64,000 bases of DNA from positions 634,909 to 698,908 of the forward strand of contig NZ_KE332512.1 of assembly GCF_000412995.1 (NCBI RefSeq), read 5' to 3'. The notes under the pieces are model-generated. The model was not told where the DNA came from. It made no database searches and worked only from the letters and a program-made list of their open reading frames with translations. Numbering within the stretch: position 1 is the stretch's first letter; every line of letters begins with the position of its first letter. This stretch comes from Treponema vincentii F0403 (GTDB lineage Bacteria; Spirochaetota; Spirochaetia; Treponematales; Treponemataceae). Positions 8,448 to 16,787 of this stretch are shown piece after piece. Position numbers and translations under genes: made by a program.

Positions 8448-10217
8448 ATGATAGAAATGAAACGGACAGTTACCTGCGGTCAGCTGCAAAAAAGCGACGC
8501 CGGTAAAACAGTAGTATTAAACGGATGGGTACACCGCAAGCGCGACCACGGCGGTATCTCTTTTATAAACTTACGCGACCGCTACGGGCTTACGCAGGTG
8601 GTTGTCGATGACGATGCGAGCCCCGAACTGAAAGAAACCGCAGCCGGCTTAAAGATGGAATATTGTATTGCCGTTGAAGGTACGGTGCGGCTGCGCCCCG
8701 ATTCGATGGTCAATACGGAAATGAGCACCGGTTATATCGAAGTAAAGGCGCAGCGCATCATGGTACTGTCAAAGAGCGCGGTGCTGCCCTTCCAGATTGA
8801 CGAAAAAACCAACGCCAACGAAGACCTCCGGCTCAAGTACCGCTACCTCGACCTGCGCTCTCAAACCATGCAGGATCACCTGATACTGCGCTCGAAGGTT
8901 ACGTTCGCCGTGCGGGAATACTTGACCGGTAAGAATTTCCTTGAAATTGAAACGCCCACTTTTATTAAATCCACGCCGGAGGGTGCGCGCGACTATCTCG
9001 TGCCGTCCCGCCTGTATCCCGGTAAGTTCTATGCGCTTCCGCAGTCCCCGCAGCTGTACAAGCAGATACTGATGGTCTCCGGTTTTGACCGCTACTTTCA
9101 GATTGCCCGCTGCTACCGCGATGAAGATGCGCGCGGCGACCGCCAGCCTGAGTTCACCCAGATCGATATCGAAATGAGCTTTGTTTCCCGCGATGATGTC
9201 CTCAACGTTACCGAAGATATGTTCCGCACGGTGTTCAAAAAGACCATCGGCGCGGATTTGGCGCAAAGCTTTCCGCGCATCAGCTATGACGACGCGATCG
9301 ACCTCTACGGTACCGACAAGCCCGATATCCGCTTTGAAATGAAGCTGCAGGACGCCGCATGGATGGCGGAATGCACGGACTTTGCCGTGTTTAAAGATGC
9401 GCTCGCTGCCGGCGGTGCCGTTAAGGCGCTCACCGTAAAGGGACAGGCAGGCAGCTACAGCCGCAAAAAGATAGAAGAACTGGAAGCAACGGCAAAGATA
9501 TACAAGGCGAAGGGGCTTGCATGGACAAAAGTTGCAGGCGGCGCCTTTGAAGGCGGTATTGCCAAATACTGCGCCGGAGCGGAAGCGGAAATATGCAAAA
9601 AATTGAACGCGCAAGACGGAGACCTACTCCTCTTTGTTGCCGATGCAAAGTATAAAACCGCCTGTACCGCACTCGGCGCCGTTAGAAGCAAGCTCGGTAA
9701 GGATTTAAACCTGCTCGATCCCAAGGTATTCGCCTTTTTGTGGGTTATCGACTTCCCGCTCTTTGAATGGAACGAGGATGAGCAAAAATGGGATCCCGCA
9801 CACCACATGTTCTCCGCGCCGCAGGAACGCTACCTTGACACCTTGGAGCAAAACCCCGGCGAGGTAAAAGGCGACCTCTACGACCTCGTACTGAACGGAT
9901 ACGAAGTTGCATCCGGCTCAATCAGAATCCACAATCCGGAGCTGCAAAAACGGATATTCAGTATCGTCGGCTTTAACCCCGCCGATGCGGAAAAGAAGTT
10001 CGGCTTTTTAACGGAGGCCTTCAAATACGGTGCACCGCCCCACGGAGGCATCGCTCCCGGTCTTGACCGCATCGTGATGCTGATGGCAGGCGAAACCTCG
10101 ATTAAAGAAGTCATCGCCTTCCCCAAAAACACCTTCGCTGTCAGCCCTATGGACGAAAGCCCCAGCGAAGTCGACGAAAAGCAGCTCGCCGAACTGCACT
10201 TGAGCATCCGGGAATAA
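8448..10217 (+). CDS. aspS: Aspartyl-tRNA synthetase, bacterial type
   Basis: 589 residues if started at ATG 8448 (ATG 8457, MKRTVTCGQL, is an equally good alternative); neither has a strong ribosome site, and the promoter leaves a very short leader. The order is an N-terminal OB-fold anticodon domain (GWVHRKRDHGGISFINLRDR), class II motif 2 near residue 216 (FQIARCYRDEDARGDRQPEF), the bacterial GAD insertion at about residues 290-415, and motif 3 near 533 (GGIAPGLDRIVML). It charges tRNA-Asp in the cytoplasm. epmA follows after 3 bp. Confidence 0.97.
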   Translation: MIEMKRTVTCGQLQKSDAGKTVVLNGWVHRKRDHGGISFINLRDRYGLTQVVVDDDASPELKETAAGLKMEYCIAVEGTVRLRPDSMVNTEMSTGYIEVKAQRIMVLSKSAVLPFQIDEKTNANEDLRLKYRYLDLRSQTMQDHLILRSKVTFAVREYLTGKNFLEIETPTFIKSTPEGARDYLVPSRLYPGKFYALPQSPQLYKQILMVSGFDRYFQIARCYRDEDARGDRQPEFTQIDIEMSFVSRDDVLNVTEDMFRTVFKKTIGADLAQSFPRISYDDAIDLYGTDKPDIRFEMKLQDAAWMAECTDFAVFKDALAAGGAVKALTVKGQAGSYSRKKIEELEATAKIYKAKGLAWTKVAGGAFEGGIAKYCAGAEAEICKKLNAQDGDLLLFVADAKYKTACTALGAVRSKLGKDLNLLDPKVFAFLWVIDFPLFEWNEDEQKWDPAHHMFSAPQERYLDTLEQNPGEVKGDLYDLVLNGYEVASGSIRIHNPELQKRIFSIVGFNPADAEKKFGFLTEAFKYGAPPHGGIAPGLDRIVMLMAGETSIKEVIAFPKNTFAVSPMDESPSEVDEKQLAELHLSIRE

Positions 10218-10220
10218 CCG

Positions 10221-11249
10221 GTGGATATAGAAGCCCTTGAATTCCGTGCGGCTTGTTTGCAGGCGGTGCGGAATTTTTTTATCGGCCGCGGCTATTTGGA
10301 GCTGGACACTCCGGCACTTGCTCCGGCGCTCATCCCCGAAAGCTGCCTTGAAGTGTTCCGCACGGAATACCTCAAACCCTTTAAAACCGGCGAAGAGGCG
10401 GCAGTTCCGCTCTTTCTCGTGCCCTCTCCGGAAGTATTCATCAAGCCGCTTATCGCCGCGCATGGGCGCTCGGTATTTCAGCTTTCCAAATGTTACCGCA
10501 ACTGCGAATCCGTCGGGCATATTCACAACCCCGAATTTACCATGCTGGAATACTACACCATGCAGGCCGATTACCGCAATTCCATACTGATTACCGAAGC
10601 GTTTTTGCAGACAATGGCGCAGGCGGTTGCGGGACTGCCGCTTGCCGACCCCGAATTGGGAGCCGTTCTTTCCAAACCGTTTCTACAGCTGACGATGGAC
10701 GAAGCCTTTAAACGCTACGCCGGTTTCTCCCTTGCCGAAGCGGAAACGCCGGAGCTTGCACTACATGCGGAACGGCTGGGGCTCGGCGGCAGGGTGCAGT
10801 ACGAAGGCTGGGCGTGGGATGATTTATACGAACTGCTTTTGGTGCACTGTATAGAGCCGCAGCTCCCGCCCGATGTACCGGTTGCCCTTTTGGATTACCC
10901 CGCGCGGGTCCCCTGCCTTGCGCAGGAACGGACGGAAACCCGTACCGCCGCAGACGGCCGCCGTTATATATGGAAGACAAAAGAGCGGTGGGAAGTATAT
11001 GTACGCGGGGTTGAACTCGCAAATTGTTATACCGAAGAGCGGGACGCCGAAGAAATTAATCACTCTTTTGCTGACGAAGCTGCAAACAAAAACACGACGG
11101 CACGGGTACCCCATCCCGTACCGGACAACTTCGGCGGAATATGCGCCCGTATGCCCCCCTGTTCCGGCGTCGCGATGGGCTTTGACCGCCTCATCATGCT
11201 GCTCGGCGGCAAAAAAACGCTCAGCTCCTTTCTATACGGCGGGATATAA
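10221..11249 (+). CDS. epmA: EF-P beta-lysine ligase (EpmA/GenX/PoxA), LysRS-like
   Basis: 342 residues, starting at GTG 10221 three bases after the aspS stop. It is a truncated lysyl-tRNA synthetase core without an anticodon-binding domain. Motif 2 is FQLSKCYRNCE with HNPEFTMLEYY, then ELANCYTE, then motif 3 MGFDRLIMLLGG. Length and domain loss match EpmA, which attaches (R)-beta-lysine to elongation factor P in bacteria that also have EpmB. Neither epmB nor efp is in the window, so the substrate is inferred from family. Confidence 0.85.
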   Translation: MDIEALEFRAACLQAVRNFFIGRGYLELDTPALAPALIPESCLEVFRTEYLKPFKTGEEAAVPLFLVPSPEVFIKPLIAAHGRSVFQLSKCYRNCESVGHIHNPEFTMLEYYTMQADYRNSILITEAFLQTMAQAVAGLPLADPELGAVLSKPFLQLTMDEAFKRYAGFSLAEAETPELALHAERLGLGGRVQYEGWAWDDLYELLLVHCIEPQLPPDVPVALLDYPARVPCLAQERTETRTAADGRRYIWKTKERWEVYVRGVELANCYTEERDAEEINHSFADEAANKNTTARVPHPVPDNFGGICARMPPCSGVAMGFDRLIMLLGGKKTLSSFLYGGI

Positions 11250-11255
11250 ATGAAC

Positions 11256-11310
11256 TTGACGATACGTACTGTTTATTATATATTTGTACGTACAAGGAGC
11301 GATACGTATG
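11256..11310 (+). promoter_or_regulatory. Promoter with three TACGTA palindromes (toxin-antitoxin operator)
   Basis: TTGACG (11256-11261) and TATATT (11279-11284) are 17 bp apart. The palindrome TACGTA occurs at 11263-11268, 11287-11292 and 11303-11308, covering the spacer, the start region and the ribosome-site-to-ATG junction. This is the expected position for an autoregulatory antitoxin operator. Binding is inferred. Confidence 0.5.
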
Positions 11311-11547
11311 CAAGCAAAATTAACGTTAAAAATGGATAAAAATATTATCGATTCGATGAAATGCTATGCGGCAAACAATAATAAAAGTCTTTCCCGGCTA
11401 GTTGAAGACTTTTTCAAAGCCTCTATCAAAGAAACAAAAGATATGATTAGTATTTCTCCTCTTGTAAAAGAATTAACAGGAATTATCAACGAAAAAGATT
11501 TAGAAAGTAACGGTTATATCGACTATTTGGAAAAAAAATATGACTAA
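11308..11547 (+). CDS. Antitoxin (DUF6364-like ribbon-helix-helix type)
   Basis: 79 residues from ATG 11308, which has AAGGAG eight bases upstream. The N-terminal strand QAKLTLKMDKNIIDSMKCYA followed by NNNKSLSRLVEDFFKAS is the ribbon-helix-helix pattern of small antitoxins. The C-terminal half (LVKELTGII to DYLEKKYD) would wrap the toxin. It overlaps the PIN-domain toxin gene by 8 bp, the classical type II arrangement. Likely DNA-binding autorepressor and toxin neutraliser. Confidence 0.75.
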   Translation: MQAKLTLKMDKNIIDSMKCYAANNNKSLSRLVEDFFKASIKETKDMISISPLVKELTGIINEKDLESNGYIDYLEKKYD

Positions 11548-11968
11548 AAAAATTTTTGTCGACTCGGATATCGTTTTAGATGTTCTGTGTAAAAGAGACC
11601 CTTACTATGAATATGCGGCAAAAGTTTTTTCATTAGCCGATATGAAAAAGCTGACCGTATATACTACTTCTTTGGTAGTTGCAAATGTCTATTATATTTT
11701 GCGCAAGGCAATAGGGATAGAAAAATCGAAAGAAGCATTACGGAAACTACGGCTTTTAGTAAAAATTATTTCGGTAGAGGAACGAGAAGTTGATTTAGCG
11801 CTCAATTCATCCTTTTCTGATTTTGAAGATGCACTACAATATTATACTGCAGTCAAGCATGGTATGGAGACCTTACTGACACGGAATATAAAAGACTATA
11901 AAGAAAGAGATTTGATCATACAAACCCCTGAACAATTTATAAAAGGTATAACTTCGGCTGCTACATAA
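11540..11968 (+). CDS. PIN-domain toxin (VapC-like RNase)
   Basis: 142 residues, overlapping the antitoxin by 8 bp. It begins KKIFVDSDIVLDVLCKRDPY with the first PIN aspartate. Further PIN-like acidic positions are in SFSDFEDALQYYTAV (the third, with Asp and Glu) and TRNIKDYKER. VapC-type proteins are magnesium-dependent endoribonucleases that usually cut tRNA or rRNA. The sequence belongs to the branch that pairs with DUF6364-type antitoxins. Confidence 0.8.
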   Translation: MTKKIFVDSDIVLDVLCKRDPYYEYAAKVFSLADMKKLTVYTTSLVVANVYYILRKAIGIEKSKEALRKLRLLVKIISVEEREVDLALNSSFSDFEDALQYYTAVKHGMETLLTRNIKDYKERDLIIQTPEQFIKGITSAAT

Positions 11969-12012
11969 ATGAACAAGAATTAGAAAACATTGATATTGAA
12001 TTGGACTAATCA

Positions 12013-12129
12013 ATGTGGAAAATAGTTTATCATCCGAAGGCAATAATGGAAATCATTGTGATTTCTGTACGACAGGATAATGAGGTATATGAAATTGCAG
12101 CAAAAATTACATCCGTATATTTATTCTGA
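12013..12129 (+). pseudogene. Relic of another toxin-antitoxin or RelE-like gene
   Basis: A 38-codon frame starts MWKIVYHPKAIMEI, like the first strand of RelE/HigB-type toxins, and then changes to VISVRQDNEVYEIAAKI before a stop at 12129. Just upstream, in another frame, the tail YINEQELENIDIELD ends in a stop at 12009, as an antitoxin C-terminus would. No full gene can be assembled. I read the 234 bp between the two PIN modules as decayed toxin-antitoxin DNA, on weak evidence. Confidence 0.3.
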
Positions 12130-12139
12130 TTACTTATAT

Positions 12140-12188
12140 AAATATACTTGTAAATATACTTGATTTTTGTAATAAAGCGTTTTATAGT
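12140..12188 (+). promoter_or_regulatory. Promoter and direct repeats of second toxin-antitoxin pair
   Basis: TTGATT (12160-12165) and TATAGT (12183-12188) are 17 bp apart. AAATATACTTG is repeated directly at about 12140-12150 and 12152-12162, overlapping the -35 element. This is a plausible antitoxin operator. Confidence 0.45.
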
Positions 12189-12208
12189 GGTATATAAGAG
12201 GTGTGAAT

Positions 12209-12430
12209 ATGCCGCAATTATCACTGTATGTTACACAAGACCAGCTGCTTAAAATTGAAAATGAAGCTCATGGAGAAAAAATGTCGCTTTCAAAGTGGGT
12301 CGTAAGCAAAATTATGGAAAACATAGAACCTCATTATCCGGACGGCTGGGCTGATTTGTTCGGTTCCGTTTCCGATTCTTCATTTACCAGACCTGATCAA
12401 CCAAAACTTGAAATACGAGAGGCTCTTTAA
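12209..12430 (+). CDS. Antitoxin of VapBC-type pair
   Basis: 73 residues from ATG 12209, with AAGAGGTG five bases upstream; a GTG at 12203 overlaps that site. The N-terminus PQLSLYVTQDQLLKIENEAH then MSLSKWVVSKIMENI has a strand-helix-helix pattern typical of ribbon-helix-helix antitoxins. The C-terminal tail (DGWADLFGSVSD) is acidic and aromatic and would bind the toxin. The stop TAA shares its last A with the ATG of the toxin gene, giving translational coupling. Confidence 0.75.
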   Translation: MPQLSLYVTQDQLLKIENEAHGEKMSLSKWVVSKIMENIEPHYPDGWADLFGSVSDSSFTRPDQPKLEIREAL

Positions 12431-12855
12431 TGTATTTTGTAGACTCAAACACATGCATTTACTTTATGAATGGAAAGTTTCCGTCTATTCGAGAAAAATT
12501 TTTATCAATTTCACCAAAAAATATAAAAATTTCTTCAGTAGTAAAAGGAGAGCTTTTACTGGGTGCATTTAAAAGCCGGACAAGAGAGGCCACTACGGAG
12601 AAAGTAGAAAAATTTTTAAAGCCGTTTGAAATTGTAGACTTTACAGATAAAATGTCTTACGATTACGCAGAAATCCGAAAAGATTTGGAGTTTGCAGGTA
12701 CACCAATAGGCGCAAATGATTTGCTTATAGCTGCGACCGTGCTGCATGAAAACGCGATTCTTATTACTCACAATGTAGATGAATTCTCAAGAGTAAACGG
12801 TTTAAAAATTGAAGATTGGGTAGAAGATAACACCTACCCCCCGTTTCAACACTGA
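12430..12855 (+). CDS. vapC: VapC-type PIN-domain endoribonuclease toxin
   Basis: 141 residues. The PIN signature is complete: MYFVDSNTCIYFMNG (first Asp), VVKGELLLGA (Glu), GTPIGANDLLIAATV (Asp) and LITHNVDEFSRVNGLKIEDW (the terminal Asn/Asp/Glu element). This is a close match to the VapC subgroup that cleaves initiator tRNA or 23S rRNA; the target cannot be told from sequence. It overlaps the antitoxin stop by one base. A bidirectional terminator follows between this gene and rny. Confidence 0.88.
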   Translation: MYFVDSNTCIYFMNGKFPSIREKFLSISPKNIKISSVVKGELLLGAFKSRTREATTEKVEKFLKPFEIVDFTDKMSYDYAEIRKDLEFAGTPIGANDLLIAATVLHENAILITHNVDEFSRVNGLKIEDWVEDNTYPPFQH

Positions 12856-12894
12856 CATTGCCGCTTATGATTGCTGCAAAAAAGCGGCACCGCA

Positions 12895-12928
12895 TAAAAA
12901 AGCCGCCCTTACTAAGGACGGCTTTTTT
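12895..12928. terminator. Bidirectional intrinsic terminator between vapC and rny
   Basis: AAAAAAGCCG pairs with CGGCTTTTTT, and the stem continues through CCCTT/AAGGA around a short loop. The A and T tracts on either side give a U-run on both strands, so it can end the vapC transcript and the convergent rny transcript. Confidence 0.85.
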
Positions 12929-12929
12929 G

Positions 12930-14471
12930 CTACCGTGCGTATTCGATAATACGTGTTTCGCGGATAAGCGTTACGCGGATACGGCCGGGATATTTCAGAT
13001 CGTTTTCAATCTTTTTCGCAATATCCCTTCCCAAGGATTTTACTTCTTGATCGGGTATCTTTTCATTGTTTACTAATACCCGCAACTCGCGGCCTGCTTG
13101 GATTGCATAAGCTTTTTCAACGCCCGGGAAACCTTCCGCAATTGCCTCAAGGTTCTCAAGCCGGCGGACATAGTTATCCATCGTTTCGCGGCGTGCACCC
13201 GGCCGTGCGGCGGAAATTGCATCGGCAATCTGCACCAATATGGATTCCACGCAAGAAGGCTCTATATCGTTATGGTGCGAACCGACCGCATTTACGATAC
13301 GCGGATCGAGACTCATCTTCCGTGTCATCTCCATACCAACCTCGGCATGGTTCTTATCGGAATCCGCTTCGGCTCCCTTACCGATATCGTGCAGTAAGCC
13401 GCCTCGTTTTGCTATTTCCACATTTGCACCGATTTCCGCAGCAAGCGTACCTGCTAAAATAGCAACCTCTTTGGAATGCTGCAGCACATTCTGCCCGTAA
13501 CTCGTTCTAAAATGCAGACGGCCGAGCGCACGAACCATCTCCTGTCCCATATCGTGGATGCCGAGGTCAAAGAGCACCTTCTCCCCTTCCTCGTACACGG
13601 TCTGCGAAATTTCCCTCGTAACCTTCTGTACGATTTCTTCAATCCGTGCGGGATGTATCCGTCCGTCCAGAATAAGCCGTTCCAATGCAATACGGGCAAT
13701 TTCCTTCCGTACCGGATCAAAACAGGAAATAACGACTGCTTCGGGCGTATCGTCGATAATAATATCCACGCCGGTTAAGGTTTCCAAAGCGCGTATATTG
13801 CGTCCTTCCCGCCCGATAATCCGTCCCTTCATTTCATCGCTCGGCAAACTGACCGTAGAAACGGTTATATCGCTGGTCGTTTCCGTAGTCAGCCGCTGAA
13901 TGGTCGTAACCAAAATATCACGCGCTTTTTTTTCAGCGGTAAGGTTCGCTTCTTCTTCTATTCTATTGATAAGAACCTGCGCGTCCTTCTTCGCCTCATT
14001 TGCAAGGCTCTGGATAATCAAATCCTTGGCCTGAGCCTGTGTTAAACCGGAAATCCGCTCCAGCTCTTCCTTATACCGTTCTTCCTCCCCATCCAAGACT
14101 TTTTCACGTTCGTCAAGCGCATCCTTCCGCTCAACGAGTTGCTTTTCATTTTTTTCTGCCAATTCCAGCCGTTTATCCAGCTGTTCTTCTTTTTGGGTTA
14201 AGCGGCGTTCCATCCGTTGAAGGTCGCTTCTCCGTTCGCGGTTCTCTCGTTCTTGTTGATTTCTTTCCCGAATAAGTTGTTCTTTTGCCTCAAGAAGAAT
14301 ATCCTTCTTTTGAGCTTCAGCCTCTTTTATAGCCTCCTGTAAAACCCGCTCTGCACGCTGTTCAGAAGCAGATAGTTGAAATCTGGCATACAGCCAGCGA
14401 ATCGTCCATCCAAGAATTAAACCGATAATTACGAGAGCAATACACACGATCACCATCATGATTCCTGACAT
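12930..14471 (-). CDS. rny: Ribonuclease Y
   Basis: 513 residues, normal length. It has an N-terminal membrane anchor (residues 5-25, MMVIVCIALVIIGLILGW), a long charged coiled coil (about 30-200), a KH domain with GRIIGREGRNIRALETLTG, then an HD domain with HSKEVAILAGTLAAEIGANV and the catalytic LLHDIGKG. RNase Y is the membrane-tethered endonuclease that starts bulk mRNA decay in bacteria lacking RNase E, which fits a spirochaete. It stands alone, with 88 bp to the next gene. Confidence 0.97.
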   Translation of the reverse strand: MSGIMMVIVCIALVIIGLILGWTIRWLYARFQLSASEQRAERVLQEAIKEAEAQKKDILLEAKEQLIRERNQQERENRERRSDLQRMERRLTQKEEQLDKRLELAEKNEKQLVERKDALDEREKVLDGEEERYKEELERISGLTQAQAKDLIIQSLANEAKKDAQVLINRIEEEANLTAEKKARDILVTTIQRLTTETTSDITVSTVSLPSDEMKGRIIGREGRNIRALETLTGVDIIIDDTPEAVVISCFDPVRKEIARIALERLILDGRIHPARIEEIVQKVTREISQTVYEEGEKVLFDLGIHDMGQEMVRALGRLHFRTSYGQNVLQHSKEVAILAGTLAAEIGANVEIAKRGGLLHDIGKGAEADSDKNHAEVGMEMTRKMSLDPRIVNAVGSHHNDIEPSCVESILVQIADAISAARPGARRETMDNYVRRLENLEAIAEGFPGVEKAYAIQAGRELRVLVNNEKIPDQEVKSLGRDIAKKIENDLKYPGRIRVTLIRETRIIEYAR

Positions 14472-14559
14472 GTTTGCTCCTTATAACAGCATATAACTGT
14501 CATTTTAAACTTTATACCGAATAACTCAAAATGTCAATGATTTTCTTATTTAGTAGGCA

Positions 14560-15672
14560 CTACGGATAGGGAAAATGCGTGTAAACGGCTCCGAAGAAGG
14601 ATTTAATGACGGCGAAGAGTTCTTTGCGCCGCTCGGAATCTACCGTGTGAAGCTCTTGCAAAATATGCAGCGAATGGGCAAGTCCGTTGGCGGTTAATTC
14701 GCTAAGCGTTTCCGCTCCGGTGCCGAACATCACTTCAAACAGCGTGGTAATAAATTCCTTCCGTTCCGTATCATCAAGACGGGAAAGCCATGTTTGTACG
14801 GCTTTTTCCGCAAAATAGCTTTCCTTGGTACGGCCTTCCTGATGTGTTACGAATTCATCCCGCTTAATTTGCCAAGAAAACGCATCATGCTGCCAAAGCG
14901 TATTTGCTTCGGAACTTTCGATAACCGTATAATAAGGAAAATACGAAAGCAAAACGCCGACAACGGAAGACTGCGGGATAAAAGAAGCGGTTTTGGGCAA
15001 AATTGCCTGAAATCCGTCCCACTGTTTGATATCAAAGGCGAAACCGGGGCCGTCAAAGCAGAATATCCGCTCAATCCGCTCCCGTATCGAAGCGGCGGCG
15101 CTTCCCGCTGCATAGAGCGCAAGGTTGCCGCCTTTGGAATGTCCCGCAATAGAGAGCTTTTCGGCGCCGCACGCAACGGCAGATGCCGCCGCCGAAAGGT
15201 ATTGCACCGCTGCGGAATGCGACGGAACGGCATCCTGCAAACAGAGCAGGCAATCTTCTTTCCAGCCGATAAGCGAATCGTCCGTCCCCCGATACACGAT
15301 ACACACATCGCCTGTCGGAAGGACGGCAGTCAGGGCTGCAAATTGCTTATTTGTAGTTCGGTTCACCTCGTTTACAAACCCCTTTAAAAGGATGGAACCG
15401 AAGCGCTCCGTTTCCGCAGCGGCTTTAAGCAAATCGGCGGTGAGCGGGTTGATAAACACACCGAACTCTTCGGGGGTTCCACGTGTAGAATCGGCGGCAT
15501 AGATACGGGCAGCTTCCCCCAGCGTAATGCCGCCGTTAAATTGTTCGGGTATAATGCCGGAAAAGTTAAGGTAAGAAAGCTGGCACAGAACCAGCGCATC
15601 TATTTTGTTGAACGGGCGTACCTCAAATGAAAGGTCGCCGCGCCACTGTACATAATCGGAAAGGTTTGCCAT
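14560..15672 (-). CDS. DUF2974 (Mbeg1-like) alpha/beta hydrolase
   Basis: 370 residues. The N-terminus NLSDYVQWRGDLSFEVRPFN then KIDALVLCQLSYLNF is the hallmark of the DUF2974 family. The nucleophile elbow is LSIAGHSKGGNLALYAA, a G-H-S-K-G-G variant of the lipase GxSxG. A core strand AVLPTGDVCIVYRGTDDS lies before it, and a catalytic Asp or His would lie in the C-terminal half. No signal peptide, so it is cytoplasmic. The substrate is unknown; lipase or esterase activity is inferred from the fold. It ends the same strand block as parB. Confidence 0.85.
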   Translation of the reverse strand: MANLSDYVQWRGDLSFEVRPFNKIDALVLCQLSYLNFSGIIPEQFNGGITLGEAARIYAADSTRGTPEEFGVFINPLTADLLKAAAETERFGSILLKGFVNEVNRTTNKQFAALTAVLPTGDVCIVYRGTDDSLIGWKEDCLLCLQDAVPSHSAAVQYLSAAASAVACGAEKLSIAGHSKGGNLALYAAGSAAASIRERIERIFCFDGPGFAFDIKQWDGFQAILPKTASFIPQSSVVGVLLSYFPYYTVIESSEANTLWQHDAFSWQIKRDEFVTHQEGRTKESYFAEKAVQTWLSRLDDTERKEFITTLFEVMFGTGAETLSELTANGLAHSLHILQELHTVDSERRKELFAVIKSFFGAVYTHFPYP

Positions 15673-15695
15673 AGAATTTATTTAATTTCTTACTG

Positions 15696-16787
15696 TTATT
15701 TTGCGGCAATCTTGTTATAGAGCGCATCAAGGTCGGCCTGTGAAAAATACGAAATATACACAATGCCTTTTTCAAGATTGCCTTTAATTTCAACCTTTGT
15801 GCCGAGCGCATCGATAAACTGCTGCTCAATATCCTTGACCGCAAGCTGCGCGTCATCCGCGTCCGGCTGTTTTGCCTGCTGCGGCTCCGTTTTTTTCTGA
15901 CCCGTACGACTGCCGCTTTTCAGCTGAGCCGCCTGCATTTCAGCCTCCCGCACGGAAAGCGCGTGCTCCGTAATGCGGGTAAACAGCAGGGTTTGATCCG
16001 CCGGATTGATAAGCGAAAGGATTGCCCGTGCATGGCCGGCGGTGATGGCGCCTTTTTCAAGCGCTGTCTGCATCCGGTCGGGCAGCTGTAAAAGCCGCAT
16101 CGCATTGGCAACCGCCGACCTGCTCTTCCCTACCCTCTTGGCGGTTTCCTCTTGATTGAGGTTGGACAGCTGCATAATTTCCTGATACGCCTTGGCTTCT
16201 TCAATCGGGTTGAGATTTTCCCGCTGGATATTTTCGATAAGCGCAATTTCAAGTTTTTTGCTGTTTTCAAATTCGCGGAAGATAACCGGCACCCGCGTAA
16301 GCCCCGCTAAAAGCGCCGCCCTCGTTCTCCGCTCCCCGGCAATAATGTAATAGTTTTCGCCGTCTTTTTCCGCAATAATCGGCTGAATAATACCGTGCTC
16401 TTTAATTGAAGCGGCAAGCTCCTGCAAGCTTTCCTCGTTAAAAGTACGGCGGGGCTGATACGGATTAGGTTTGAGCAGCGCGGGGTCAAGTTCAACCGGC
16501 GCGGAACCGGCGGTAGGCGCTTGCGTACCGGCCGCTTGTGCAGCGGATGCCAGCATCGCAGTTCCCTGCATCGCAGCAGCTTGTGCCTCACCCTGTTGTG
16601 AACTTACCGGCCGACCACCGGCCGATTGTGAACCGGCCGCTTGTCCGCCGTTCGGGTACCCGCCGGCAGGCTGCGCGGTATTCGATTGTGCATCGGCAGA
16701 TTGCGCAACGGCCTCATTCGAGTACAAATCCGTAATATCGGGGGGAATTAGGGAGTCGAGCCCCTTACCTAACGCAGACTTAGGCAC
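15696..16787 (-). CDS. parB: Chromosome partitioning protein ParB/Spo0J
   Basis: 363 residues from GTG 16787, giving MPKSALGKGLDSLIPPD, the ParA-interaction N-terminus; the open frame extends further upstream but overlaps parA in another frame. Residues 25-95 are a low-complexity A/Q/G/S linker that is unusually long. Next come the CTP-binding ParB/Srx domain (LLKPNPYQPRRTF, IIAGERRTRAALLAG, ENIQRENLNPIEEAKAY) and the helix-turn-helix parS-binding domain (NQEETAKRVGKSRSAVANAM). The C-terminal dimerisation domain is near residues 300-360. It overlaps parA by 8 bp. I did not find a parS 16-mer. Confidence 0.95.
   Translation of the reverse strand: MPKSALGKGLDSLIPPDITDLYSNEAVAQSADAQSNTAQPAGGYPNGGQAAGSQSAGGRPVSSQQGEAQAAAMQGTAMLASAAQAAGTQAPTAGSAPVELDPALLKPNPYQPRRTFNEESLQELAASIKEHGIIQPIIAEKDGENYYIIAGERRTRAALLAGLTRVPVIFREFENSKKLEIALIENIQRENLNPIEEAKAYQEIMQLSNLNQEETAKRVGKSRSAVANAMRLLQLPDRMQTALEKGAITAGHARAILSLINPADQTLLFTRITEHALSVREAEMQAAQLKSGSRTGQKKTEPQQAKQPDADDAQLAVKDIEQQFIDALGTKVEIKGNLEKGIVYISYFSQADLDALYNKIAAK

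Noticed and set aside
8769..9614. 281-codon open frame on the minus strand
   Set aside because: It lies wholly inside aspS, whose motifs are all in the plus frame. The antisense frame has no ribosome site or recognisable motif and reflects codon bias of the sense gene.
10008..10526. 172-codon minus-strand frame spanning the aspS-epmA junction
   Set aside because: Antisense to two confident synthetase-type genes, with no family similarity.
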